Notes: generated by a model not told the origin, from the sequence alone. Shown: positions 8,795 through 19,860, numbered from the stretch's first letter. The stretch is 28,475 nt of DNA from Mesotaenium endlicherianum (GCA_009602735.1 WELA01001563.1:88870-117344), one strand, 5' to 3'. Translations and numbers: made by a program.

Positions 8795-11700
8795 ATGGAT
8801 TACTACAGAGTGCTGGGGGTGCAGCGGAACGCTTCGCCGGATGACATCAAGGTACGCCTCGGGTGCATGCACGCGGACGCACGGACTGACCAGGTGCATG
8901 CGTGCGTGCATGCACTCATCGTGGAATGCTGGCGCTTGGACATGCCCCTGCCATGCGCGTGTGCACGTACGCGCGGTGTGTGTGCTGTGTGTGTGTGTGT
9001 GTGTGTGTGTCTCCTCGAAGTCCTTGCCGCCAAGTAAGACCGTCATACCCTCTGAGGGTCAGAAATTGCAAATGAGTCTTTCTAACGGGGAAAACTGTCA
9101 AACCCCCTCCCTTTCCCCAACCCCCTTACTGCCCTACAATTTTATGTTAGAAGCGTGGGCACTTCCGACAGTAGAGATCAGAAAGTGGGAGGTTGGAGGG
9201 GGGGGNGTGGGCCGCCAGGTGCGTGCGCCAGGCGCACACCACATGTGTGCGCCAGGTGACATTCTTTGCAGCATTCTCCCAAATCTTGTCTCTCAATCAA
9301 GAGAATCTTGACGGAGTTTAATAAGTGCCCGCACGAGTGGGTCGCTTGCGTGGAGTTCTTCCGAGTGCCTGCCAGGTGGCCTTCCGCAAGCTGGCGCTGC
9401 AGTGGCACCCGGACCGCCACGTGGCGGCTCCCAAGCGCGAGCAGGACCACGCCAGCGCGCGCTTCAAGGAACTTGCGGAGGCCTATGAGGCAAGACAGCA
9501 AACCCATAAACCTTGACACCTAAGAAATCTCTCGGAGGCTTTGGAACTGGAGCCCTGAATCTTAAAACTTTAGAAATCTTGAACCCTGAAAACCCAAAAC
9601 TTAAAAACTTGAAGCCCTAAAAGTTCTGAGAATCCCACAAACTCTGAAACTTATAACGGACATTCGTATTTAACAAATTCTGTATAAGAACTCTAGACCG
9701 GAATTATCTGCCTCCTCGGTCGAAGCTGTTTCCCCTCCTGGTCAAACTGACGCCCGGGAAATCAGGGTTGACTTTTCCGAGCCTGACCGGTCAAATCCTC
9801 GGAGTCCTGCAGGTCAGACTCCCGCGCGCCGCCCTGCTACTTACAGTTTGAAGCTCAATTGGTCCGTTGTATAATCTGCATGGTCAACATCCCTCACCCG
9901 GCTGGTCAAAGCCCCTCACCCCGCTGGTCAATACTTCCCCACCAAAACTTCCTTACCTGCCTGCCTGCCTGCCTGCCTGCTGCGTGAGTGCCATAACAGA
10001 GGTGGCAATTCACACATGCGTCTATGACTGCACGCGAGTGAGTGTCGTGTGTGGTCTCGATTCCCGATTCTCGAGCCTGAGTTACGATACTTCTCGTTGG
10101 AACTCCTAAGCTTCAGAGGATCTAATTCTTGTGCTGGCAGATTCTTCGACCGCTGCACTGTCTTGCGCTAGCAGACGCATTGGATAGATTTTTATATCAA
10201 GACAAGAAGAAAAAATTAGGTCGTGAGTAGCTACTCATGATGAGGCATCATGTGAGCTGAAAACCTAAACCCTGAAGTTTAAAACCTCAAACCTTGGTCG
10301 AATACACTGAATCAGGATTGACTAGGAGTTGGGAGGAGTAATAAAACCCGGCGCTAAATACCATGTAGTAGTGAGCACAATTTTTGTATGTGTACCAGAC
10401 CCCCTAACGATCTATCTCACTCTTTGCTCGTGTGCACGTGTGCGTAAGGAAAACAGGACTCGTGCATTAAATTACTGATACAGAATTTGCTTAAAAAAAA
10501 TTTGAGTAAACATGGATTTTGTGCATACAAAACAAAACAACAAGCATTTTCATGGGCCTGAGCATGGGCTGCTCCAAAACTCAAACTGAACGGTGCAGGC
10601 CTTAGGTGACCAGCAAAAGCGGGCAGCTTACGACCGAGGAGGCGGGGCAGGCCTGAGGTGGCGCCCGGGGCAGCCAGGCGGCAGCGCCAGCAGCAGCAGC
10701 AGGAGCCAGCAGACCTACTCCTACTACCGGCCAGGTGGCAGGCGGACGCCAGGTGGCGGAGGTGGCGAAGGTGCGCACCAATATGAATACAGGGGAGGAT
10801 TTGACGGTGAGTTAGTGGTTGGGAAAGGCTCTTCCACACAAACAAACACACACCCTGCCGGTCAGTTCGTGTCTTGCTGCTTGCTTGCATGCTCATGACC
10901 TGGAACTGCTACTTTTGTTGATGTATCTGTAGGTTCATGAGTGCATATGCTTGATAAGCTATGGGCTGGTATCATACAAAATGTCGTCGTATATACATGG
11001 CTTGTATGTCTTTTTAGATTGGCCCATTCCCTGCTCTCGTAGGGCTGGCTTTCTCTGGCTTCTACATGTCATTATCAATATAATTATGATTCTGATTATT
11101 ATTATCATTATTAATATTATTATCTTGTCCCGTCTATTCACCGAGCTGCTATCAAGTGCATGTTCACTTTGCATTCCATTGTTCTTTCTTCATTCTTTTC
11201 CTACTCTTGTTGGGGCTTTTTTCCCCCCTCCATTTTAGTTCGCAAAAACATGACGCTGCGGTGCAGATTTTGCACAAACTTGAGCATGCAAGCGGGACGT
11301 ATGAGATAAATTGCTTGATCCCAATTTATGCACCCTGAAATGCTCACACCCCTACCATAAAACCCTAACCTGAAACCCCGAACCCTCAACCGACATTTGC
11401 CGCGGACAGTGGAGGCCTGTGCCCCCCCTTGCCCCTGCCGCCACATCTGACAGGGGGGGAAAAAAAAAAAAAAACACCAAAGGGTACCAGGCATGTGCGG
11501 CGTGCAGGAGGAGCAGCAGGGGGGCGGCCGCCAGGTGGCGGATTCGAGTACCGCGCGCACGCCTCGTCGTGGTGGCGGGCGCCGATGCGGGGTTTGACGC
11601 GTGTCGACGCGTTCTTTCACGTCGCTCTCGCCGGGTGCGTAGTAGCGCCACGAAGCGCCGCTTGCCAGAAATCAAGCGCACGCCAGAGACTGAGGGAGCG

Positions 11701-12271
11701 CCCCCAACAGTCTGAGCATCACATGCTCGCAAGAGATTGCGTGTATCGCTCCTGTCACAGCCCTTGACTCACTGTGTTCCACGCCGCGGTGTGCGCTGGG
11801 GCAGTCTGAGGGGGAGGGGGGGAGNNNNNNNNNNNNNNNNNNNNNNNNNNNNNNNNNNNNNNNNNNNNNNNNNNNNNNNNNNNNNNNNNNNNNNNNNNNN
11901 NNNNNNNNNNNNNNNNNNNNNNNNNNNNNNNNNNNNNNNNNNNNNNNNNNNNNNNNNNNNNNNNNNNNNNNNNNNNNNNNNNNNNNNNNNNNNNNNNNNN
12001 NNNNNNNNNNNNNNNNNNNNNNNNNNNNNNNNNNNNNNNNNNNNNNNNNNNNNNNNNNNNNNNNNNNNNNNNNNNNNNNNNNNNNNNNNNNNGGGGGGGG
12101 GGGGGGGGGGGAAACGGAGGGGGCTTCTGTGAGTGGGATGTTGTTGAAGGTGGTTTTGGATGAAGGGTTTACCTGTAGAGTCACGGATCTATGCCTGTCT
12201 TTGTGTATGTAAATGTGCTCATGGAAGTATGTGCAATGAGAAAAGACATCCCGTGCACGTGTGCACGTGTG

Positions 12272-12305
<34 letters not shown>

Positions 12306-13728
12306 CGCGTGTGTCTGTGTGCGTGCGCGTGTGTGTCTCTGTGTGTCTGTGTGTGTATGTGTGTACGTGTTGTGCGTGACACTATTTGCTTCCACGAATT
12401 TCATATTAGGGGACGAGATGACTCATGCCTGTTTGCCCGCGCAAATTTTGCGATTGTTTTTGCGTGTGTGAACAGGATCATGTTGTTCGGGCTTGTGTTT
12501 GCCGACCCTATAGGCAACACGTTGTGGGTCTATCGTAACAAGGGGGTGCGTTCCCTTAAACCCTAGAACTTGTGAAAATTCATGATCTCTGTGCTCTCAG
12601 TCATTTTCTCTGACTGCAAAGGGCTTGTTTGCTCCCTCTCTCTTTTCTTTATTTCTCCCAATTAGTCTGCTTTGTGTAGTGTAGCATGATGAAAGCAACA
12701 AATTATCCGCATCCACTACTGCAATAACTGGCTTCTTTCTTGCAGCTAACTTGATAGCGCTGACCAACGCTCGGGAGTCGTGACTTCATAGTGGGATATT
12801 TTTAATCGTGTTGTCTACATATGTCTTGTACTCATATTTGTGTGGTTACATTCGTGCCATGTATATTATGTATGTACTGCATTGTGCCTGTACTTGTGTA
12901 GACATATTTTTTTTTTCTATATTTATGAAATATGTACGTACCTTATTGTACTTTTACTTGTGATTATGAATGAGTCCCGAATGTCATGCGAGTGCTGTGT
13001 GCCACGCGCCCACCATCCTCCTCTTTTCTTTCATTTTCCAACATTCTTATATAACACGTGTTGCTCGTTTCTTGCTGACATGCACAATCAAAAGACGTGG
13101 ACAGATCGCAAATCTTCATCGTTCATTCGATCAAATGTGTTGGCTGATAGGGGTCGTCTATTTTATGATGTCTTACGTCGTTCTTCCGCATATGATTCTT
13201 CCAAATCTTTCACATCCCCCCCTTTCAACCCTCTTCATTCTCCCACAAAGAAGCATGGTGAGGCACGTGGGTGTTGTACTTTCGCATTGTCATTGTCCGC
13301 AGAGATCGTTTGAGGAAACAATGGAAGCTGTCGAGAAGCGACGACACCAGGTGGAGGATCTCGAACTGCGACACCTGGCAAGACCTCACGATGTCGAAGT
13401 GGTTGGTAACACCACCAGCAGGTCCATGCACGTGGAGGCTGGAAGTCAACGGCAGTCAGCAGCAGACAGCAGCAGGAGTCTACTAGACGATCATATTCAA
13501 GGAGGGCCAAAAGTGGTGGCATCAACGGGGGGCAATGGTTCTTTCCAGGAAGGAAAAGATACGAGGGCTATAGATGTAGGGCGTATATCCTCTCCAGGCC
13601 CTGGGCCGGGCATTAGAAGGGGGGACATTCATACAACGAAGGCAAGCATGGTGAACAGTAGTCCAAGTGGAGGCGGCGCAGTAGGAGAAAGAGGCTACGT
13701 TTCTAAGGAAGTTTCTGGAAGGGCCTAG
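8795..13728 (+). CDS. J-domain (DnaJ/Hsp40 type III) protein with one transmembrane segment, six exons
   Basis: J-domain proteins stimulate the ATPase of Hsp70 partners. Proposed exons are 8795-8851, 9376-9489, 10599-10806, 11535-11634, 12476-12545 and 13303-13728, totalling 975 nt (324 residues plus stop) with all phases consistent. The J domain spans roughly residues 1-70: MDYYRVLGVQRNASPDDIK, then FRKLALQWHPDRH with the essential HPD at 30-32, then ELAEAYE joined to ALGDQQKRAAYD. A Gly/Ser/Arg-rich stretch follows to about 126. A hydrophobic segment near 152-169 spans the exon 4/5 junction (AFFHVALAG joined to IMLFGLVFA), then LWVYRNKG joined to RSFEETMEAVEKRR. There is no zinc-finger or substrate-binding C-terminal domain. 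The exon 4 start is uncertain: in-frame acceptors also exist at 11507 and 11519. Intron 2 appears to use a GC donor. Membrane and orientation are unknown. Confidence 0.85.
8976..9011. repeat. (TG)n microsatellite in J-gene intron 1
   Basis: A TG run interrupted once by CTG lies about 125 bp downstream of the exon 1 donor. Apparent open frames across it have no protein-like content. Confidence 0.9.
9232..9252. repeat. Perfect 8-bp inverted repeat in J-gene intron 1
   Basis: GCGCACAC at 9232-9239 and GTGTGCGC at 9245-9252 are exact complements with a five-base loop. It lies just after a single N at 9206 in a G-run and is bordered by CCAGGTG words at 9215 and 9253. Confidence 0.8.
9490..10598 (+). 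other. J-gene intron 2 with probable GC donor
   Basis: Exon 2 must end at GAG (9489) to join ELAEAYE with ALGDQQKRAAYD in the normal J-domain register. The next bases are GCAAGA, which fits the GC-AG donor class; the acceptor is GTGCAG at 10593-10598. The intron contains AACCCT-type words (9545-9625, 10262-10290), recurring GGTCAA words (9741-9930) and a (CCTG)n run at 9956-9980. Confidence 0.65.
9956..9980. repeat. (CCTG)n tetranucleotide repeat, about six units
   Basis: CCTG is repeated without interruption at 9956-9980 inside J-gene intron 2, after three GGTCAA-containing units spaced about 22 bp apart (9881-9930). Confidence 0.85.
11080..11127. repeat. AT-rich (ATT)n-like tract in J-gene intron 3
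   Basis: The stretch is built of ATTATTATTATC-like triplets inside the intron between the GTGAGT donor at 10807 and the GCCAG acceptor at 11534. No coding content is apparent in this intron. Confidence 0.7.
11825..12092. other. Assembly gap of 268 N within J-gene intron 4
   Basis: The gap is preceded by GGGGGAGGGGGGGAG and followed by 19 consecutive G (12093-12111). It lies between the GTGCGT donor at 11635 and the acceptor at 12475, so no coding sequence of the proposed model is lost unless an additional exon lies in the gap. Confidence 0.95.
12272..12370. repeat. (TG)n microsatellite and flanking TG-rich sequence in J-gene intron 4
   Basis: A pure TG run at 12274-12303 is followed by irregular GTGTGTCTGTGTG sequence to about 12370 and preceded by GTGCACGTGTGCACGTGTGC. 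Both strands give Cys/Val or His/Thr repeat frames that are not genes. Confidence 0.9.
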
Positions 13729-16014
13729 CCTCCGTCATAAGGCGAGGTGAATCGTAAAGCTTAGTGTCTTTTGATATGTACTTGGAACATGCGCACATGT
13801 ACATGCACACAACAAATTTCTCTCGAACGAGGCCTTTGGCCAAAGTTAACCCACATACAAATATTTTTGCTTCATATATAGTGCAATATAGAACCCTAGC
13901 AGGTGTACGTAAATCTTGAAGACGTCCCCTGAACTTTTTGGAATATCTTTGCAAGTGCGTGCAAATGTGGTATGTTGCTTAGTTGATCCTTGAAACTTGC
14001 ATGTCGTGAGCCATAATTGCGATAGTTGAACCAAATATAGCACAAAAGAGAACGCCGGTGCAGCAAAGTTTTCACTCCATCCTGATTGCGCAATTATTTT
14101 CTAATTGTATTCACGGCTTGAGCAATATCCTATATTTATGAAGGTAATAAATGATTTTGTTTATACATCAAATAACAAATTCATGAATTGACATCTTAGT
14201 AACAAGTAATTTTGTTGTATTGTGTAATCTCGCGGCGAGTACCACACTACATGTTTACGCCATCCTTGCAATTAAAACACAAGTATATGTCCAAAACAGT
14301 AGGGGCGTTGGTTGACTCCAACTTTGTTAGGTTTGGGAGGTTGAAAAGTTTGTTGATCGCAAGAAACCGGGATTGACGATGCAAATCATTTAACCCTAAA
14401 CATCATATATGTTTCAAGCATTAAGTCAGTTAAGTCATTCATTGGCACCCCTTGAAGGATAATTTGCACAAGTGTGGGAGATTGATACATCTACTAACGT
14501 GCATGAGCAGTCTGTAAGACAGAGATTCCAAAAATTTTGCTTACACCAATAACTAGGATTGACATTGTGTTTGCATACTGACTTAATATCTTCAATTTGG
14601 GTACTTAAGTTGTAAGATTCACCGTGCAATTGCAATGGCATACCTCTGTCGAGTCAAACAAACCTTGCATTCGTTATTGTTTCTCTATTTAGATGAAATG
14701 TTTATAATGAGACCGCTAGCAAAGCAAATTTCTGAAACAACAAGAGAAGTATACTACTAGACTTGTGTCTTTCAATAAATGACTCACTTTTTTTTGGAAG
14801 AAAATTTCAGATATCTTTTCAAGACTTTGTAATAACACAAATCTCTAGACATCTAGACGTAGTTCTTCTTGAAGTGTCGAGTACAAAAGTTTTGAAAATG
14901 TTACTAAGTTGTTGAAGGGTAAGAATGAATTTGAGTATGACCCATTGAACAAACAACGTAGTTGATCTAATGTAGAAGAGTAGTGGAAAGATGTTGTCAG
15001 GGATGGTAGTTGAATGAGGCTTGTTAATTTAAAACCACCAATTAGTTCCACACATGCGCTCAATGCTTGAGAATATTTTTTGAATATTTAATATAGGCTC
15101 AGGTTATCATTAAGCATGTGGTAAAGACATTTAAACAAGAAGGAAAGCATTCAACATACTAGTGATAAAAAATGAAGTCTACATTCTTATAGTAGTTCAA
15201 TATTTTTTCCTTATCCTTCTCTTCTTTCTACGTCACTAAGCTTTGTATGTCACTGGTGGTTATTGAAAAAAATTGCAAAAATTAAAGAGGTCTAGCTAGC
15301 GCAAGAAACTTAACAAAAGTGGAAGGCGCAACATTTTGAGGCTCATCAAGCATAGCTTTAGTGAATGTGTTCTAGATATGTTTACTTTCACAATTACGAA
15401 GTAAGCTAGCCGAGTGACGTTCAGCCTCGACGTCGCTGAACGCCGTTGACCTTCAGATCTCCAGAAACGCGACCGCCTGATTGTTGACGATGAAGCTCCA
15501 CCACGAAACGTCGAGATATGGTGCGTGCCGGTGAGTGCCATTAACACGGCACTGTCACCCGTTCGACAATAACATTCAAACGTTAAAAATGTTGGACGTC
15601 GTTCAATCTGGTACTTCCCTCACGAGTTTGTCGACTCGAACCTTACCTGCCTACAGGACTCACCGAATTTTGGTGAGTGCAGAGCCTAGCGCATGTGAGT
15701 TACCAACTGCTAACGAACTTCCTTCGAGGCCACATTCTAGAGCATCATATGTCGTGACTTTTAGGTTACAGGGCAATTTGGTGCTTGCAGAGTTTATAGA
15801 TAGTGGAGCCGAAATTTGCCTGAATCATCAGAAGTCCGGGGCGCGTTCCACAGCGTCATATGGCATCTGCTATTTAACCAGCTGTGGTGGCAGTCGAAGG
15901 ACGTTCCAGAGGTCTATTCTTATACAGCCATGGCTCGCACCTCTAGGACGTAATAGGCGGGGACGTAACTGGCGGGTGACTTACTGGCCCTAAACCAAAA
16001 ACCTTGTCCACTTT
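13729..16014. other. AT-rich intergenic region between the J-domain gene and NMT
   Basis: From about 13740 to 15400 the sequence is clearly AT-rich with frequent stops in all frames, unlike the GC-rich genes on either side. I see no RNA gene and no conserved protein in it. The last 500 bases return to mixed composition and hold a short open frame with a retropepsin-like DSGA motif, described separately. Confidence 0.6.
15535..15993 (+). pseudogene. Possible remnant of a retroelement aspartic protease (DSGA motif)
   Basis: The open frame of 152 codons contains YVVTFRLQG followed by AEFIDSGAEICLN near 15754-15822. In retropepsin-like proteases a hydrophobic stretch is followed by a D-S/T-G-A active site in such a context, commonly within Ty3/gypsy-type polyproteins or single-copy derivatives. 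There is no flap region, reverse transcriptase or LTR that I can identify, and the rest of the frame shows no similarity I recognise. The motif alone could be chance. Confidence 0.25.
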
Positions 16015-17223
16015 ATGCCCTGCTGCTTCGCCGGAAGCATGTCATCAGACGAGAGGCGGCATGCGTTTTGGGAAACCCAGCCAGTCAATCAGTACAGTGA
16101 CAGCGGGAGGGGGGAACTAGAGGAGGGTCCAATCGAGGAGCCCAGAAACGTGGCCGACGTTCGGCAGGAGCCCTACACGCTGCCAGCTGCGTATGAGTGG
16201 ACCACGTGCGACGTCGATGACAGCGACACTGTGCGCGAGATCTACACGCTCCTGGCAAACAACTACGTGGAGGATGACGACAACATGTTCCGGTTCGACT
16301 ACAGTCAGGAGTTTCTGCGCTGGGGGCTTAAACCCCCGGGGTTTCACAAGTCGTGGCACGTGGGGGTCCGGGTCAAGGCCTCCAAGAAGCTTGTGGCCTT
16401 CATCACGGGGGTGCCAGCTGTCGTGCGCGTGCGGCAGAGCAACGTCCAGATGGCAGAGATCAACTTCCTGTGCGTGCACAAGAAGCTGCGCTCGAAGCGG
16501 CTGGCGCCCGTCCTCATCAAGGAGGTGACGAGGCGCGTGCACCTGCAAAACGTGTGGCAGGCTGCCTACACGGCAGGTGTCGTGCTGCCCACGCCCGTCA
16601 CCTCCAGCCAGTACTGGCACCGCAACCTCAACCCCAAGAAGCTCATTGACGTCGGCTTCAGCCGGCTCGCCCCCCGCATGACGATGAGCCGCACGATCAA
16701 GCTATATAAGATGGCCGATCAGACGGCCACCCCGGGCCTGCGCCCCATGGAGCGCCGCGACGTGCCAGCTGTCGCGCGCCTCCTGGGCGCCTACCTGTCG
16801 CAGTTTGCCCTCGCCCCGCACTTCACGGAGGCCGACGTGGAGCACTGGCTCCTCCCGCGCGAGGACGTCGTCGACTGCTACGTCGTCGAGAACCCGGGCA
16901 GCCACGAGGTGACGGACCTGTGCTCCTTCTACACGCTGCCTTCGACAATCATCGGCAACGAGACGCACAGCAAGCTCAAGGCGGCCTACTCGTTCTACAA
17001 CGTCGCGACGGCCACGCCGCTGCTGCAGCTCGTGAGCGACGCGCTCGTGCTCGCCAAGCGCAAGCAGTTCGACGTCTTCAACGCGCTCGACATCATGCAC
17101 AACGCCTCCTTCCTCAAGGAGCTAAAGTTCGGCCCCGGCGACGGCCACCTGCACTACTACCTCTACAACTACCGCCTGCGCGAGCGCCTCGCCCCTCCGG
17201 AGATTGGCTTCGTCCTGCTGTAG
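16015..17223 (+). CDS. NMT1: Glycylpeptide N-tetradecanoyltransferase (N-myristoyltransferase)
   Basis: NMT transfers myristate from myristoyl-CoA to the N-terminal glycine of target proteins, mostly co-translationally in the cytosol. The single open exon codes 402 residues. It has FWETQPV (18-24), NNYVEDDDNMFRFDY (82-96), the first family signature EINFLCVHK (148-156) followed by KLRSKRLAP, TAGVVLPTP, YWHRNLNPKKLIDVGFSRL, the second signature KFGPGDG (371-377), and HYYLYNYRL. It ends in two leucines, and in this family the C-terminal carboxylate is the catalytic base. Both GNAT-like halves are complete and the sequence is closest to plant NMTs as I know them. The usual variable N-terminal extension is short. 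Translation could begin at 16015 or at the in-frame ATG at 16039; an upstream exon supplying more N-terminus is also possible because the frame is open only back to 15994. Confidence 0.96.
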   Translation: MPCCFAGSMSSDERRHAFWETQPVNQYSDSGRGELEEGPIEEPRNVADVRQEPYTLPAAYEWTTCDVDDSDTVREIYTLLANNYVEDDDNMFRFDYSQEFLRWGLKPPGFHKSWHVGVRVKASKKLVAFITGVPAVVRVRQSNVQMAEINFLCVHKKLRSKRLAPVLIKEVTRRVHLQNVWQAAYTAGVVLPTPVTSSQYWHRNLNPKKLIDVGFSRLAPRMTMSRTIKLYKMADQTATPGLRPMERRDVPAVARLLGAYLSQFALAPHFTEADVEHWLLPREDVVDCYVVENPGSHEVTDLCSFYTLPSTIIGNETHSKLKAAYSFYNVATATPLLQLVSDALVLAKRKQFDVFNALDIMHNASFLKELKFGPGDGHLHYYLYNYRLRERLAPPEIGFVLL

Positions 17224-17880
17224 CCGCCTCTCGCCCCGCTGTCGCCAGCTCGCCCCGCTGGTGCCAGCTCGTCCTGCTGTTTCCAGCTCGTCCTGCTGTT
17301 TCCAGCTCGTCCCGTGCCGTAGCCATCTCGTCCCGCTGGTGCCAGCTCGTCCCGTTCTGTGGCCAGCTCGTCTCGCTGGTGCCGGTTTGTCCTGCTGTTG
17401 CCAGCTTGTCGTCCCGCTGTGTGCCAGCTCGTCATGCTGTTGCCAGCTCGTCCCCGTGTAGCGACCTTGTCCTGCTGTAGCTGCGGTTCCCCTCTCCAAC
17501 AGGTTGGCTTTGTTCTTCTGCTGGGTAGCCTCGTCATTGTGCTGTAGCAAGCGCTATACATAGCTGTAGCTGCCCCCCCCTTTTTAACTGCGCCACCCTT
17601 CCAGATCGGTGGCCTCCTGCGGTAGCCTCAGTGTCCCGCTGCAGCGGTGCGCCCTCCCCTAAGAACTGGGTTTCTCCTGCTATAGCTATATGGGTAGGGG
17701 TGCAGTTTGCCACAGAGATCAGCTTGGGCCAGCTGCAGCCTCGCCGACCTGCTGTAGCGTTGTCCTGCTTTAGCTTCATCCACCCTGCTGTCGCGAGCTC
17801 TTGCTGTAGCCTCGCCCTGCTGTAGTGCTGTAGCTTTGCTCTGCCGTAGCTTCGTCCTGCTGTAGCATGGCGCCTTGCTG
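17204..17880. repeat. Degenerate minisatellite starting in the last NMT codons and filling the 3' flank
   Basis: Units of about 19-23 bp with core GCCAGCTCGTCCTGCTGT repeat from 17204 to about 17480. Variants with TCGTCCTGCTGTAGC continue to about 17880. The final NMT codons plus stop, TTCGTCCTGCTGTAGC at 17208-17223, match the core and recur at 17849-17864. The array therefore overlaps the coding end and probably occupies much of the 3' UTR. Confidence 0.75.
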
Positions 17881-19061
17881 GATGTAGAAGCTCTAAGTAG
17901 CTGTAGCTACGCCGCCTAGTGGTGCCGCATGCTTTGCGCGCCGGCCGCTTGCCAGAGCAGCGGCGGCGTGTTGCTGCGGCCGGAGCTGGATAGGGAGCTT
18001 CATCAGCCTTAGCTAGTTAAGCGGGCCTAGTTAAGCGGGCTGCTTTCCTGAGTGGGAGCTTTGACTTGCTGGTGCTTTGAAGCTGTACGGGGAGCTCTGT
18101 CAAAAGAGCCAATCGAAGAGCTTTAGAGCTGCAGTAGGTAAGGTACGGCTCTTCAGTAGCGCCGCTCGTTGCCGGCCCCGGACTGCACACCCAGGCAGCG
18201 GCTTCGTCTTCTTGCAGTAGCTGCGGCTGTGTACCTGTAGCAGCTAGCTATAGCTATAGCCTTAGCAGTGCCGCCAGCCGATCTTGCCAGCAATTTGCTA
18301 GCCAGCTTCTTGTGTGGCGGCAGCTGGGCGGCGGCTGAGCGGCGGCTGCCCTCGCGCCGTAGCTCTAGTACTGCCGGCCAAGCTGCTGGGCAGGCGAGAA
18401 CGTCGACGGGCGGGCAGGTGGGCGGGCTGATTTGTTGAGGCTTTCTGCGGCTCTCCTCTCCAGTCCTGGGGCAGCTTGCGTATCCTGGTTGTAACACGTG
18501 CTTTCTTCTCGGGCTCTCTTTTTCCCACCACGTCATTCTCTTGCGGTCCAGCTCCTCTCGTTTGACTTGCGTATTCTCCCTTCATCAGCACCTTTTTGCA
18601 ACATGGTAGTATATGCCCCTCCAGCTGGACTGGGGGGGGGGGGAGCTGTGGGAAGAGGCGGTTGCCGAATGTTGCCGAATGAAGTGGGGGGGTGGAGTAT
18701 TAGGGGGGCCAGCTACAGATTTGATGGTGGGAACAGATTCTGGACAAATCGGGTTTTGAGGGAAGTTGGGCAGTTACTTTGAAGGCGGGAATGGGAGCAG
18801 ATTTTTTTTGTAGAGGGGAGGTTGCAGACCAATTGTGACGGTTGGCATGACTTTGTTAGGCGAAGACCAGCAGCTTAGGATCATTCAATATGTTGAGGTG
18901 ATTATGCTATCGCTACTCTAAGCTGCAGCAGCGCTTTGAATACCTCAACATTGATGTACGTTGCACGCATCTGACGCATGTGTGTGTGTTGAACTTGAAG
19001 AAGGAACAACTTAAAGTTGTGAACTTATACAATCAATTATAGCAATGCAAAAAAAAATAAA

Positions 19062-19114
<53 letters not shown>

Positions 19115-19860
19115 ACAATTAGAGGTGAGGTACGTATATTGCACAGTTGAATGAAGCTCATTGCTTCCGCAGCATATTTGACATCCAAAGGAATGCATAC
19201 TCAGTCCGTACGTGTAGCAGATTCAAGAGCAATTCAAAATGGTTCTAACTTCGAGCAGTGCACTTTGTATGAGTGTTCAAGAATACTTTGTCTGCAAACC
19301 AGGACTGGAAATAACATTAAAAAAATCTGGAATTTGGAGAGCAATAGGCCCTGCATGCCAACACTGAGAGACCAAAATTATACTATGTGGCCCTAGACGT
19401 ATACTTATATGTACATACAATTTGTCATGCAACACTGGAGGATACAAGCAAGGGTATCGCTCTCTCCCTGCAGGTAGGTCTTCCTTTCGAAATGCATAAA
19501 GCACTCGACTACGCTTCTTTACAAATCCTGCCCCCAATTAGTTGGGCAGAATGGAAATTAAAAACTTGGAGCTCCCCTTTCCTCCCTTTTGGTCTCCGGA
19601 TTCCCCTCTGCCCTTGGGGCCTTATTGGAAACAAAAATTCACAAGAACATGCAACAGGAAGAAAACTACTAAGCACTTTGTAAGGACTTGTCACCTATCA
19701 GCCACAGGGGGGCCCGTGCTGGTGGGGCATCCGAGGCACCACCTGGCACCCTCCCTCTCGACCGAAGAAGAACCGTCCTCTGGCTTACTCTTCTCGCAAA
19801 TCTTTCACAATTCTGCAAATACTTGTCCTATGAGCCTCTTTTCCGACAAAGCAGGCGCGT
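17224..19860. other. Convergent intergenic region between NMT and the LOTUS-array gene
   Basis: After the minisatellite come GTAGC/TATAGC-rich sequence (17880-18290), an exact 14-bp tandem CTAGTTAAGCGGGC (18013-18040), a G-run near 18630, an AT microsatellite (19064-19109) and otherwise unremarkable sequence to the stop of the minus-strand gene. No additional gene is supported. Confidence 0.6.
19064..19109. repeat. (AT)n microsatellite
   Basis: A run of alternating A and T of about 46 bases follows an A-rich stretch and ends in TATTATTG, in the convergent intergenic region. Confidence 0.95.

Noticed and set aside
11239..11305. Extra J-gene exon (VRKNMTLRC...) after the TTTTAG near 11238
   Set aside because: Exon 3 joins directly in phase to 11535, while including this piece needs poorer splice sites and gives an unconvincing sequence.
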